Source of the DNA: an uncultured Christensenella sp.
Lineage (GTDB): Bacteria > Bacillota > Clostridia > Christensenellales > Borkfalkiaceae
DNA: 64,000 nt
Reading direction: 5' to 3'
NCBI GenBank assembly: GCA_910577555.1
Contig: CAJTLF010000004.1
Span: forward strand, 61,722 to 125,721
Shown: in pieces, positions 32,074 to 41,018 of the stretch
Numbering within the stretch: the first letter of the stretch is position 1
Layout of the letters: each line of letters begins with the position of its first letter
Notes under the pieces: model-generated
The model's database searches: none
What the model was told of the DNA's origin: nothing
What the model saw: the letters and a program-made list of their open reading frames with translations, nothing else
Made by a program: the position numbers and the translations under genes

Positions 32074-33102
32074 TACCGAATAAATTTCCCTTACGATTTT
32101 CTCGTTGCCGCGCTTTACGCAACAAGTCGCCAGCTTGGACTTTAATTTTTCGTCGTGCATGAGCGCGTAAATTTCTTCGGATAGTTTACCGTCGCACAGG
32201 TCGCGTTCGCGCATTACGCGGCACAGCCCTTCGCCGTAAAAATACTCTGCGTTTTTAATCTGGTCGCCGCGCGTCCGCTTGTTTTCCAACGGAATAAACA
32301 GCGTGGGGATTTTAAGGGCTATAAGCTCGTTCGCAGTATTCGAGCCGCACCTTGCGACCGCCGCGTCCGCGCAGGCGTAAACCAGCCCCATATCGTTTTC
32401 AAACTCTATCTGTCTATACCCGTATACGTTTAACGGTTTCGTTTTGCCCTTGCCGCATATATGCAGGATATTGAAGTCCTTACAGACCTTGGGGGCGATT
32501 TTTCTCACCGTATCGTTTATTATTTGCGAGCCGTTGCCGCCGCCCGTAACGATTACGGTGGGACGCATGTCCAGATTGAATTTTTTGCGGGCTTCCGCCT
32601 TATTTCTGCCGAAAAGGCTTTCGCGCATAGGCGTACCCGTGCATATGCCGCAACCGAAAGCTTTTGCGGTTTGCGGAAAAGCCGTTAAAACCTTTTTACA
32701 TTTTTTTGCGATTAATTTATTGGCAAGCCCCGCGCTAACGTCCGATTCGTGCGTGATTACGGGTATATCGCGCTTTGCCGCGGCGATTGCCGGCGGAAAA
32801 CAGGCGTAACCGCCCTTGCAGAACACAAGGTCGGGTTTGATTTCGTCCAGCATTTCGCCCACCCGTTTAACGCTTTTAAAAAGCTTAAAGGGGAGTGCGA
32901 GATTGCAAAGGATTTTACCGCGTACGAATTTTGCCGCGTTAAATTCGTAAAACTTAACGCCGTTTTCGTTGCAGATACGCTTTTCTATTCCGTCCGTGCC
33001 GATATAAAGGCTTTCGGCGTTGCCGCCGAGACTTTCGATTATGGCGATATTGGGTACTACGTGTCCCGCGCTTCCGCCGCCGCAAAAGAGAATTTTTTTC
33101 AT
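32056..33102 (-). CDS. murG: MurG-type glycosyltransferase (MurG2-like)
   Basis: 348 residues of the GT28 fold. It would transfer GlcNAc from UDP-GlcNAc to lipid I at the inner face of the membrane. GGGSAGHVVPN is the acceptor-side glycine loop, then FCKGGYACFPP, THESDVSAGLANKL, VTGGGNGSQIIN, and the donor-side motif RCGSNTANELIALKIPTLFIPLENKRTRGDQIKNAEYF. THESD and ENKRTRGDQIKNA, instead of HEQN and DDHQTKNA, place it with the second MurG found in many Clostridia rather than the one in division clusters. No other cell-wall genes are nearby, so whether it makes lipid II or another glycolipid is open. Confidence 0.8.
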   Translation of the reverse strand: MKKILFCGGGSAGHVVPNIAIIESLGGNAESLYIGTDGIEKRICNENGVKFYEFNAAKFVRGKILCNLALPFKLFKSVKRVGEMLDEIKPDLVFCKGGYACFPPAIAAAKRDIPVITHESDVSAGLANKLIAKKCKKVLTAFPQTAKAFGCGICTGTPMRESLFGRNKAEARKKFNLDMRPTVIVTGGGNGSQIINDTVRKIAPKVCKDFNILHICGKGKTKPLNVYGYRQIEFENDMGLVYACADAAVARCGSNTANELIALKIPTLFIPLENKRTRGDQIKNAEYFYGEGLCRVMRERDLCDGKLSEEIYALMHDEKLKSKLATCCVKRGNEKIVREIYSVLKSRG

Positions 33103-33206
33103 AACGATAATATATTATTTATTATTGCCCCAAAATATGTAAAATAAGCCCGCCGTTATACGTCTGACGCAGTTTGCTTGACTTATTTTTTAAGGAGAAG
33201 TATAAT

Positions 33207-33566
33207 TTGATTATGAAACCCGAATATATCGTTACGATAGTGGCTTGCTCGCTGTTCGTGATATTGTTTTTAATATTTATCGTAGTGCATTTCCGCAGAA
33301 AGAAAAGGGACGAAGAGCTTATGCGCGGAATCGAGAGCGCGTACGCCGACAAAAATCTTGTGAAAATGGATTACGATTGCGCCGTTTACGATGCGGAGAC
33401 CGAAAGGCTGATTGCCGCAAAGCAACAGGCGGGCGGGCAGATGACCATCGACGAAATAATGGACGTCGGCGAAGTTTCCGCCGTAGTGGACGAAACCGTG
33501 TTCAAAACGGTGGATACAGACGGACTTGAAGAGATTACGGGCAACTACGACCCCGACAAGGAGTGA
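33207..33566 (+). CDS. Single-pass membrane protein with acidic tail
   Basis: 119 residues. One membrane helix (about residues 5-27, IVTIVACSLFVILFLIFIVV) is followed by a basic stop (HFRRKKRDEE) and an acidic cytoplasmic part. TTG 33207 is preferred because AAGGAG lies 9 nt upstream; ATG 33213 is the alternative. I recognise no family. It has its own terminator and no partner gene. Confidence 0.6.
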   Translation: MIMKPEYIVTIVACSLFVILFLIFIVVHFRRKKRDEELMRGIESAYADKNLVKMDYDCAVYDAETERLIAAKQQAGGQMTIDEIMDVGEVSAVVDETVFKTVDTDGLEEITGNYDPDKE

Positions 33567-33572
33567 CAATAA

Positions 33573-33606
33573 CCCCGCGGAGATTTCCGCGGGGGATTTT
33601 TATTTC
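33573..33606 (+). terminator. Terminator after the single-pass membrane gene
   Basis: CCCCGCGGA-GATT-TCCGCGGGG (33573-33594) followed by GATTTTTATTT. It overlaps the stop of the convergent lipoprotein gene. Confidence 0.85.
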
Positions 33607-34022
33607 ATTCTGAATTTTAAAATTAAGGGGGTGGCAAGTACGGTGCGCGTTATGGTAAACGAGCCGTTTTCTATTTTTACCTTTTCCTTGACGGGGGCGC
33701 CGAATATGCCTGCCGTACCCGTAAATTCGCGGGTTTCGGGGTTTACGGTATATTCGCCCTTAAACGACTTTTTTTCTCCGTTTTTGGGCTTGAACGATAC
33801 GAGCATTTCCGATTTTTCAAGTAAAGTAATAGTTATATAGTCGTACTTCTCGAGTAAATCAAGATTGCCGAGACGGGCTTCGACGCATTCGTATTCGGCT
33901 ATATACGGTTTGGTTATCGATTTAATCGAGCCGTCGGTGGGAACCGAGCAGGCGGCAAGCGACGAGAGAACGAGAATTAGCACGGCGCAAACGGCGCATA
34001 TTAATGACAATTTTCTTTTCAT
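33600..34022 (-). CDS. Putative lipoprotein
   Basis: 140 residues starting at ATG 34022. A basic start (MKRKLS), a hydrophobic run and the lipobox LAAC with Cys near residue 25 indicate a lipid-anchored protein on the outer face of the membrane. The rest is beta-rich (YDYITITLLEKSEMLVSF, KKSFKGEYTVNPETREFTG), a pattern seen in small domains of unknown function that estimate a polymer-like or lipocalin-like fold. No family is recognised with confidence. Confidence 0.65.
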   Translation of the reverse strand: MKRKLSLICAVCAVLILVLSSLAACSVPTDGSIKSITKPYIAEYECVEARLGNLDLLEKYDYITITLLEKSEMLVSFKPKNGEKKSFKGEYTVNPETREFTGTAGIFGAPVKEKVKIENGSFTITRTVLATPLILKFRMK

Positions 34023-34045
34023 ACCGTGAGTATGCGCAAAATACG

Positions 34046-34085
34046 AAAAATAAACCCCCGACTTTTGCAAAAGTCGGGGGTGTTT
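34046..34085 (-). terminator. Terminator after fba
   Basis: ACCCCCGACTTTT (34054-34066) pairs with 34069-34081; on the minus strand it is followed by TTTATTTTT. It ends the fba transcript ahead of the lipoprotein gene. Confidence 0.88.
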
Positions 34086-34095
34086 GAAAATAATT

Positions 34096-34962
34096 TTACG
34101 CTTTGTTTATGCAACCGAAGATTTCCATTTTTTCTTTAACGGTATCCTTGATTGCCTGACAGCCGGGAGCGAGAAGCTTGCGGGGGTCGAAGCCCTTGCC
34201 CTGCAAATCCTTGCCTTCTTCTATATACTTTCTGGTAGCTTCCTGGAAAGCGAGCTGGCATTCGGTGTTTACGTTTATTTTTGCAACGCCGAGAGAAATT
34301 GCCTTTTTAATCATATCGGTGGGAATACCCGTGCCGCCGTGGAGAACGAGCGGCATTTTGCCGACCTTATTCTTTATTTTTTCAAGCGTTTCAAAGCTGA
34401 GACCTGTCCAGTCTGCGGGATATTTGCCGTGGATATTGCCTATGCCCGCCGCAAGCATTGTTACGCCAAGGTCTGCAATTCTCTTGCATTCGTCGGGGTC
34501 TGCGCACTCGCCTCTACCGATAACGCCGTCTTCTTCGCCGCCGATTGCGCCGACTTCGGCTTCAAGCGAAAGACCTTTCTTTGCGCAAACTTCTATAAGC
34601 TCCTTGGTTTTTGCAACGTTTTCTTCGATGGGGAAGTGCGAGCCGTCGAACATTATGGAAGAAAAGCCGGCTTCGATGCACTTGTAGCAGCCTTCGTAAG
34701 TGCCGTGGTCGAGATGAAGAGCGACGGGAACGGTGATGTTGAGCCCTTCAATCATTGCTTTTACCATATCCGCAACGGTTTTGAAGCCCGTCATATATTT
34801 GCCTGCGCCTTCCGATACGCCGAGAATGACGGGGGCGTTGAGCTCCTGAGCGGTCTGTAAAATGGATTTTGTCCATTCAAGGTTGTTGATGTTGAATTGA
34901 CCGACCGCGTATTTGCCTGCGCGCGCCTTTTCAAGCATTTCTTTTGCCGAAACGAGTGCCAT
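34096..34962 (-). CDS. fba: Class II fructose-1,6-bisphosphate aldolase
   Basis: 288 residues. It splits FBP to DHAP and glyceraldehyde 3-phosphate in glycolysis, with zinc. YAVGQFNINNLEW starts the barrel; LHLDHGTYEGC holds the first zinc His with the catalytic Asp, DGSHFPIEENV, EAEVGAIGG, then VLHGGTGIPTDMIKKAISLGVAKINVNT with the second His and phosphate loop. ATG follows AGGAG and there is a strong promoter upstream. Codon choice is biased as expected for a highly expressed gene. Confidence 0.95.
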   Translation of the reverse strand: MALVSAKEMLEKARAGKYAVGQFNINNLEWTKSILQTAQELNAPVILGVSEGAGKYMTGFKTVADMVKAMIEGLNITVPVALHLDHGTYEGCYKCIEAGFSSIMFDGSHFPIEENVAKTKELIEVCAKKGLSLEAEVGAIGGEEDGVIGRGECADPDECKRIADLGVTMLAAGIGNIHGKYPADWTGLSFETLEKIKNKVGKMPLVLHGGTGIPTDMIKKAISLGVAKINVNTECQLAFQEATRKYIEEGKDLQGKGFDPRKLLAPGCQAIKDTVKEKMEIFGCINKA

Positions 34963-35000
34963 AAGTAATCTCCTGATGATAAAATTTATTAACCGTATAT

Positions 35001-35029
35001 ATTATAATGCAACTGAACGCAAAATTCAA
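35001..35029 (-). promoter_or_regulatory. Promoter of fba
   Basis: Reading the minus strand: TTGAAT (35029-35024), 17 bp, TATAAT (35006-35001). Confidence 0.8.
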
Positions 35030-35067
35030 GCGTAATTCAAAAAATTTTAAAATTTATAAAAAAGTTA

Positions 35068-35096
35068 TTGCCATTAACCGTTATTTGATGTATAAT
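35068..35096 (+). promoter_or_regulatory. Promoter of the 35155 lipoprotein gene
   Basis: TTGCCA (35068-35073), 17 bp, TATAAT (35091-35096). A leader of about 50 nt with AAAGGGG precedes the start. Confidence 0.75.
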
Positions 35097-35154
35097 GTAA
35101 ACTGTGTGAAAACGCAGTGCGGAAAGTTGTTTTTCGCCGCGTTAAAGGGGAAAA

Positions 35155-36195
35155 ATGAAAAAGTTTATTGCGGTGTTGGTTGCTTTTACTTTGAGCTTAA
35201 GCACGTGCGTTTTTGCCGCTTGCGGAACAGACGACCCGTCGGGCGAAGTTAATCCGCCGTCGACGGGGCAACCCGAGCCTAAGCCCGATGCGGCTAAGTA
35301 TAGCGCGCAGATTGAAAAGGCGGGGGAAGTTTACGGCAATTTCGTTTCGGCAAGCAAAATAAACGGCGGGTTGTTCGTGAATAAACCGTCCGGCTCAACT
35401 GCCGCAAAATCGAGAGCGGCGGACGGCGAAAGTTCTGCGGTTACCGTTGAAGCAATAAGGGAAATAATTAAAAAGTACGACAGCGGAACGAGCGCGGTAT
35501 TCACGAAAATTTTTAACAGTTACGTTTGCGATATTTTTTCGTATATGCAGGCGCAGACGGCAATCATAGAAGAATACGGCGTGAACTCGCTTATCAACGA
35601 GTACAAGCTCACTTACGACGGGTTGGATTTATCCGACGCGAATATTTCCGACGGGCAGAAGGAATGGTTGCCGCAGGTGCTGCCCATTGCGGCGAGCTTC
35701 CCCGGTGCGGATTTGGAAACGGGCAGAGTATATTGCGAACTGACGCACCTTGCCGAACAGACACGCGAGAAGGTCTGCACCAGCCTTGAATACTATTACG
35801 CGTCCGCGGGAGATATGGGCGTTACTACCGTTAACCGCCATTACGGCGACGACGGCGAGCCCTATTCGTTCGAGTATCATTACTGCGACCTTGCGAACGG
35901 AACGATTTTATTCGGCGAAGGCGACTTCGAAGGCGAAGAAATTACTGTAAACAATATTTGGACGATTACTTTCAGAACGTGGAATATGAATTCTTCCATA
36001 TATTCCGAAGATGATAAGGCGGCGATTATTGCTTTTATCCGTTCGGAAGCAGAGAGAATTTACGGTCAAATCGACGATATTAAGGTTCAGAACGACGCGA
36101 TTAAGAGTGATTTGGATATAGATAAGGACGAGATAGTTAAAGCCTGTAACGTGGCGGTTGACGTATCCGTGCTGAACGCTATGCTGATTAAGTAA
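35155..36195 (+). CDS. Putative lipoprotein of unknown function
   Basis: 346 residues. A signal sequence with MKKFIAVLVAFTLSLS ends in a lipobox VFAAC (Cys near residue 23), followed by a Pro/Gly/Ser spacer (about 27-45) of the kind that lifts a domain off the membrane. The rest is mixed helical with acidic patches (DGEPYSFEYHYCDLANG) and no family that I recognise. It has its own strong promoter and lies between fba and gapA, but nothing ties it to glycolysis. Confidence 0.65.
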   Translation: MKKFIAVLVAFTLSLSTCVFAACGTDDPSGEVNPPSTGQPEPKPDAAKYSAQIEKAGEVYGNFVSASKINGGLFVNKPSGSTAAKSRAADGESSAVTVEAIREIIKKYDSGTSAVFTKIFNSYVCDIFSYMQAQTAIIEEYGVNSLINEYKLTYDGLDLSDANISDGQKEWLPQVLPIAASFPGADLETGRVYCELTHLAEQTREKVCTSLEYYYASAGDMGVTTVNRHYGDDGEPYSFEYHYCDLANGTILFGEGDFEGEEITVNNIWTITFRTWNMNSSIYSEDDKAAIIAFIRSEAERIYGQIDDIKVQNDAIKSDLDIDKDEIVKACNVAVDVSVLNAMLIK

Positions 36196-36275
36196 AAATA
36201 TACTTTTAGGTTTCAACGGGTATATTTTTGTTTATATATTAATTAGATTAAAAAATTCGGAGGAATTAATTTTTT

Positions 36276-37295
36276 ATGGCAAACGTAAAAGTTGCAATCA
36301 ACGGGTTCGGTCGTATCGGCCGCCTTGCATTCAGACAGATGTTCGACGCTGACGGTTATGAAATAGTAGCTATCAACGACCTGACAAGCCCCAAAATGCT
36401 TGCGCATTTGTTGAAGTACGATTCGGCTCAGGGCAGATACAAGTATTCGGATTCCGTAGTTGCGGGCGAAGATTCCATTACCGTAAACGGTAAGACGATT
36501 AAAATCTACGCTGAAAAAGACGCGGCTAACCTTCCTTGGGCTAAGCACGACGTAGACGTAGTTTTGGAATGCACCGGTTTCTACTGCTCCAAAGAGAAGT
36601 CTTCCGCTCACCTTAAGGCAGGCGCGAAGAAAGTCGTTATTTCCGCTCCCGCGGGCAACGACCTGCCTACCGTAGTTTACAGCGTAAACGAAAAGACTCT
36701 TAAGGCAAGCGACACCGTTATTTCCGCGGCAAGCTGCACCACCAACTGCCTTGCACCTATGGCGGACACGCTCAACAAGCTTTGCAAAATCAAGAAGGGT
36801 TATATGACGACCATTCACGCATACACCGGCGACCAGATGGTTCTCGACGGACCCCACAGAAAGGGCGATTTGAGAAGAGCGCGCGCCGCTGCTTGCAACA
36901 TCGTTCCCAACTCCACCGGCGCGGCGAAGGCTATCGGCTTGGTTATTCCCGAACTCAACGGCGTGCTTGACGGCTGCGCACAGCGCGTACCCGTTCCCAC
37001 CGGTTCGCTTACCCAGCTTATCGCGGTATGCGAAGGCGAAATCGACGCTAAGGCTGTAAACGACGCAATGAAGGCTGCCGCAAGCGCATCTTACGGCTAT
37101 ACCGAAGAAGAAATCGTATCTTCCGACGTAATCGGTATGTCTTACGGCTCGTTGTTCGACGCTACCCAGACGAAGTGCATGCCTTTGGGCGACGGCACTA
37201 CGCTTGTTAAGGTAGTAAGCTGGTACGATAACGAAAATTCGTACACTTCGCAGATGGTAAGAACCATCAAATACTTTGCGGAACTTAAAAAATAA
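36276..37295 (+). CDS. gapA: Glyceraldehyde-3-phosphate dehydrogenase (type I)
   Basis: 339 residues. It oxidises G3P to 1,3-bisphosphoglycerate with NAD in glycolysis. NGFGRIGRLAFR is the Rossmann loop, INDLT has the Asp that favours NAD, SAASCTTNCLAP holds the catalytic Cys, and TTIHAYTGDQ has the catalytic His region; RRARAAACNIVPNSTGAAKA and WYDNENSYTSQMVRT complete the family pattern. ATG follows CGGAGG. It is monocistronic, ending in a terminator shared with ychF. Confidence 0.96.
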   Translation: MANVKVAINGFGRIGRLAFRQMFDADGYEIVAINDLTSPKMLAHLLKYDSAQGRYKYSDSVVAGEDSITVNGKTIKIYAEKDAANLPWAKHDVDVVLECTGFYCSKEKSSAHLKAGAKKVVISAPAGNDLPTVVYSVNEKTLKASDTVISAASCTTNCLAPMADTLNKLCKIKKGYMTTIHAYTGDQMVLDGPHRKGDLRRARAAACNIVPNSTGAAKAIGLVIPELNGVLDGCAQRVPVPTGSLTQLIAVCEGEIDAKAVNDAMKAAASASYGYTEEEIVSSDVIGMSYGSLFDATQTKCMPLGDGTTLVKVVSWYDNENSYTSQMVRTIKYFAELKK

Positions 37296-37325
37296 TTAAA
37301 TTATTAAATAATCTGATACGAAGAA

Positions 37326-37362
37326 ACCCCCGACGGAAATCCGTCGGGGGTATATTTTTTTA
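37326..37362. terminator. Bidirectional terminator between gapA and ychF
   Basis: CCCCCGACGGA and TCCGTCGGGGG (37327-37350) form an 11-bp stem, followed by TATATTTTTTTATT on the plus strand and flanked by an A run on the other side. Confidence 0.9.
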
Positions 37363-37367
37363 TTCAT

Positions 37368-38468
37368 TTAAACGTTGAAGCGGAAGAGTACCACGTCGCC
37401 GTCTTTAATCACGTATTCCTTGCCTTCCGAGCGGACTTTGCCTTTTTCTCTCGCGCCGTTATATCCGCCGCATTCGAGCAGGGTTTTCCACTCGACAACT
37501 TCCGCGCGGATAAAGCCGCGTTCGAAATCCGTGTGAATTTTTCCCGCCGCCTGCGGCGCTTTCGTGCCGTTGACTATCGTCCAGGCGCGTGTTTCCTTTT
37601 CGCCTGCGGTAAGGTAGGAAATAAGTCCCAAAAGGGAGTAGCTCTTCTTTATAAGCCTGTTCAGACCGCTCTCTTCAAGCCCGAGTTCGGTAAGAAAAAT
37701 CTCGCTCTCTTCGGGGGGCATCTGTGAAAGCTCTTCTTCCGTTTTGGCGCAGATGACGAGAACTTCACTGCCTTCTTTTTGCGCGTATTCCTTTACTTTT
37801 GTAACGAGCGGAATTTCGTTTTCCTTTTTGCCCATATCGAATTCGGATATGTTCGCCGCGTAGATTACCGGCTTTGCGGTGAGCAGGAAGAGATTATCGA
37901 GCAGTGGCTTTTCTTCTTCCGAACACTCGAAAAGGCGGGCGGGCTTTTCTTCCGACAGGAACTTTTCAAGTCTTTCCAAAAAGGCGTATTCGGCGGCGGC
38001 TTCCTTGTTTGCTCCGCCGCGGGCGACGCTCCTTATTCTGTCCTGACGCTTTAAAACGGCGTCTACGTCCGAGAGAATGAGTTCTAAAGTTATGGTCTGA
38101 ATGTCCGCAACGGGGTTTATGGCGTTGCTTACGTGGGTTATATTCGCATCTTCGAAGCAACGGACCACGTGGACTATCGCGTCGCACTCGCGCACGTGGG
38201 ATAAAAATTTGTTGCCCAGACCTTCGCCCTTGGACGCGCCTTTGACCAAGCCCGCTATGTCTACGAATTCGACGATGGCGGGAGTGATTTTTTTACTGGA
38301 ATACAGCGCGGCGAGTTTGTCGAGCCGCTCGTCGGGAACGGCGACGACGCCTACGTTTGGTTCTATGGTGCAGAACGGGTAGTTCGCGGCTTCCGCGCCC
38401 GCGTGAGTTATTGCGTTGAACAGAGTTGATTTGCCTACGTTGGGCAGTCCGACTACGCCTAATTTCAT
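37368..38468 (-). CDS. ychF: Redox-regulated ATPase YchF
   Basis: 366 residues, the usual length of this Obg-related P-loop protein, which prefers ATP. KLGVVGLPNVGKSTLFNAIT is the P loop; NYPFCTIEPNVGVV the switch I region; VDIAGLVKGASKGEGLGN the G3 region; a coiled-coil insert and C-terminal TGS domain (KIHTDFERGFIRAEVV, GKEYVIKDGDVVLFRFNV) follow. ATG 38468 follows AGGATGA; an upstream in-frame start at 38570 would cross the promoter region. It binds ribosomes and is linked to stress responses. Confidence 0.93.
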   Translation of the reverse strand: MKLGVVGLPNVGKSTLFNAITHAGAEAANYPFCTIEPNVGVVAVPDERLDKLAALYSSKKITPAIVEFVDIAGLVKGASKGEGLGNKFLSHVRECDAIVHVVRCFEDANITHVSNAINPVADIQTITLELILSDVDAVLKRQDRIRSVARGGANKEAAAEYAFLERLEKFLSEEKPARLFECSEEEKPLLDNLFLLTAKPVIYAANISEFDMGKKENEIPLVTKVKEYAQKEGSEVLVICAKTEEELSQMPPEESEIFLTELGLEESGLNRLIKKSYSLLGLISYLTAGEKETRAWTIVNGTKAPQAAGKIHTDFERGFIRAEVVEWKTLLECGGYNGAREKGKVRSEGKEYVIKDGDVVLFRFNV

Positions 38469-38563
38469 AATATCATCCTTTGGCTGTGCGGCTTTGCACC
38501 GCGCGTTATTTATCTTAATTATAATATAACGGGTAAAAAAATCAAAACGAATAGGCGGTAAAG

Positions 38564-38592
38564 TTGCCAAAATTTTGCTTTTGTGATAAAAT
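38564..38592 (+). promoter_or_regulatory. Promoter of argS (predicts leaderless mRNA)
   Basis: TTGCCA (38564-38569), 17 bp, TAAAAT (38587-38592). The argS ATG begins 6 nt after the -10 element, where transcription itself should start, and no Shine-Dalgarno is present. Confidence 0.7.
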
Positions 38593-38598
38593 AACCTT

Positions 38599-40266
38599 AT
38601 GGATTATCGCGAATACATTGCAAAAAAACTCAATACGGAAGGCGTTACCGCCGCAGACGTGGCTTTGCCGCCAAATTCGGAAATGGGCGACTACGCTTTG
38701 CCCTGTTTCAAGCTGGCGAAAATATTCCGTAAAAGCCCCGTGCAGATAGCGGAAGATTTGAAAAACTCGTTCGTGTGCGACAGCGTAATAGACGAAGTTT
38801 CCGCCGTGAACGGGTATCTGAATTTCAAGGTGAATAAGGTCGGGCTTGCAAAGTCCGTTCTGTCCGAGATATTTAAAGAGAGAGAGAAATACGGCTCTTC
38901 CGACGAAGGCAATGGCAAGACCGTTTGCATAGATTACTCGTCAGTGAATATCGCTAAACCCTTTCATATAGGGCATTTATCCACCACGGTTATAGGCGGC
39001 TCGCTGTATAAGATATATAAGTTTTTGGGCTATAACGCCGTTGGTATAAACCATTTAGGCGATTACGGCACGCAGTTCGGCAAGCTCATTTGCGCGTATA
39101 AGAAGTGGGGCGACAGGGCGACCGTGGAGAAGGGCGGTATTCACGCCATAAACGAGCTTTACGTGCGCTTTAACGAGCAGGCGGACGAGAGTATGCAAGC
39201 CGAAGCTCGGGAATATTTCCGCCTTATCGAGAGCGGCGACAGGGAGGCGAACGAGCTTTTCGAGTGGTTTAAGTCGCTCACGCTCGAGTACGTGAAAGGT
39301 ATTTACGATAAGCTCAACGTAAGCTTTGACAGCTATGCGGGCGAACGGTTCTACACCGATAAAATGCAACCCGTAATTGACGAGTTGCGCGCGGACAACC
39401 TTTTAAAGGAGAGCGAAGGCGCACAGATAGTGGACCTTGAAAAGTACGGTATGCCGCCCTGCCTTATACTGCGTTCGGACGGCGCGTCTCTGTACGCCAC
39501 GCGCGACCTGGCGGCGGCGATTTACCGCAAGAATACTTACGATTTTTATAAGTGTCTTTACGTGGTTGCGTACCAGCAGAATTTACATTTCAAGCAGTTT
39601 TTCAAGGTGCTCGAGCTTATGGGCAAGCCCTGGGCGAAGGATTTGGTTCACGTGGCTTACGGAATGGTTTCGCTTGAAGACGGCGCGATGTCTACCCGCA
39701 AGGGGAAAGTGGTCTGGCTTGAAGACGTTATAAATAAGTGCGTGGAAAAGGCTTACGCCGTTATCGACGAGAAGAACTCCGCGCTTGAAAATAAGGAGCG
39801 CATTGCCGAGCTTGTCGGGCTTGGCGCGGTTATATTCGGTGCGCTGTACAACAACAAGATAAAGGATGTGACTTTCTCGTACGACAAGGTTTTAAGCTTC
39901 GAAGGCGAGACGAGCGTTTACGTTCAATATACCTGTGCGCGGGCTAATTCCGTACTGCAAAAGAGCGGCGCAAAAATTCAATTGCCCCCCGAATATATGC
40001 CGAATAACGCGGAATTCGAAGTTATAAAGGCGTTGGCGGCGTTCCCTGAAACGGTGCGAGATGCTGGCGAAAAATACGAGCCGTCGTTGATAGCCCGTTA
40101 CGCCGTCGACCTTGCGCAGAAATACAATAAATTCTATATCGACTGCAAGATACTTACCGCCGAAGGCGATGCGCGCGACTTCCGTCTTGCGTTGACTTCC
40201 GCCGCGCATACCGTGCTTAAAACCGCGCTTTCGTTACTGGGTATAGGCGCACCCGAAAAGATGTAA
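38599..40266 (+). CDS. argS: Arginyl-tRNA synthetase
   Basis: 555 residues, class I synthetase. The N-terminal Add-1 domain (1-110, PPNSEMGDYALPCFKLAK) recognises the tRNA D loop. SSVNIAKPFHIGHLSTT holds the HIGH motif, HLGDYGTQFGKL is the arginine site, and MSTRKGKVVWLEDV replaces the KMSKS loop as is usual for ArgRS. The C-terminal DALR domain ends ARDFRLALTSAAHTVLKTALSLLGI. The start codon has no Shine-Dalgarno and lies on the predicted transcription start. It precedes a phosphatase gene by 2 bp. Confidence 0.95.
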   Translation: MDYREYIAKKLNTEGVTAADVALPPNSEMGDYALPCFKLAKIFRKSPVQIAEDLKNSFVCDSVIDEVSAVNGYLNFKVNKVGLAKSVLSEIFKEREKYGSSDEGNGKTVCIDYSSVNIAKPFHIGHLSTTVIGGSLYKIYKFLGYNAVGINHLGDYGTQFGKLICAYKKWGDRATVEKGGIHAINELYVRFNEQADESMQAEAREYFRLIESGDREANELFEWFKSLTLEYVKGIYDKLNVSFDSYAGERFYTDKMQPVIDELRADNLLKESEGAQIVDLEKYGMPPCLILRSDGASLYATRDLAAAIYRKNTYDFYKCLYVVAYQQNLHFKQFFKVLELMGKPWAKDLVHVAYGMVSLEDGAMSTRKGKVVWLEDVINKCVEKAYAVIDEKNSALENKERIAELVGLGAVIFGALYNNKIKDVTFSYDKVLSFEGETSVYVQYTCARANSVLQKSGAKIQLPPEYMPNNAEFEVIKALAAFPETVRDAGEKYEPSLIARYAVDLAQKYNKFYIDCKILTAEGDARDFRLALTSAAHTVLKTALSLLGIGAPEKM

Positions 40267-40268
40267 AA

Positions 40269-40919
40269 ATGATTAAATCTATTATTTTCGACCTTGACGG
40301 AACTCTTTTGGATACTTCGCGCGATATCCGTAAGGTGTTGAACGAGAGCCTTGAAAGATTCGGACTGCCAGCCGTGAGCATGGAGAATACGTTGAAATAC
40401 CTTGGCAACGGTGCGCGTAAATTAGTTGCACGCGCGGTCGGCGGCAATGATTTGAAGCTTATAGACGAAGTGTACGGCGATTATTTTAAACGGTTTGCCG
40501 AATGCGACAATAAGTTGACCACGCTTTACGACGGGGAACGGGAAGTACTCGAAAGGTTTTTAAATAGCGGGATACGCCTTGCCGTTCTTACCAACAAGCC
40601 GCAGAAAGCCGCGGAAAGGGTGGTTAAACAGTTGCTGGGAGGAATAGGGTTCGAATATATTTACGGCGATTCGCCCGAACATCCGCTTAAACCAAACCCC
40701 GCAACTACTTTGGAGATAATGGCGAAATTGGGAGTTGAAAAGAGCGAAACTCTTTTCGTGGGCGACGGCGACGCGGACGCTAAAACTGCGGCAAACGCTG
40801 GAATACGTTGCGTTTCGGCGTTGTGGGGGTTCAGAACGCAGAGCGAGCTTGAAAGCGCGGGCGCGACGGAATTTGCCCGAAATTTCAAAGAGCTTGAAAA
40901 TAAAGTTTTTTTCGCTTAA
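40269..40919 (+). CDS. HAD-family phosphatase (phosphoglycolate phosphatase-like)
   Basis: 216 residues. FDLDGTLLDT holds the nucleophile Asp and the acid/base Asp, AVLTNKP the second motif, KPNP the Lys, and VGDGDADAKTAANAG the metal-binding Asp pair. The cap (DTSRDIRKVLNESLERFGLP) is the Gph/PGP type. It could clear 2-phosphoglycolate formed in DNA repair, but HAD substrates cannot be set from sequence. It is co-transcribed with argS. Confidence 0.82.
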   Translation: MIKSIIFDLDGTLLDTSRDIRKVLNESLERFGLPAVSMENTLKYLGNGARKLVARAVGGNDLKLIDEVYGDYFKRFAECDNKLTTLYDGEREVLERFLNSGIRLAVLTNKPQKAAERVVKQLLGGIGFEYIYGDSPEHPLKPNPATTLEIMAKLGVEKSETLFVGDGDADAKTAANAGIRCVSALWGFRTQSELESAGATEFARNFKELENKVFFA

Positions 40920-40947
40920 TTTTCGCAAAATTTTTATTTTAATTCTA

Positions 40948-40976
40948 TTGTAAAAATTACATTTTTGTGGTATACT
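40948..40976 (+). promoter_or_regulatory. Promoter of the reverse rubrerythrin gene
   Basis: TTGTAA (40948-40953), 17 bp, TATACT (40971-40976). Confidence 0.7.
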
Positions 40977-41018
40977 TTAGGTATCCAATTAAAAACAATC
41001 AGGAGTGTATAAAAAATT

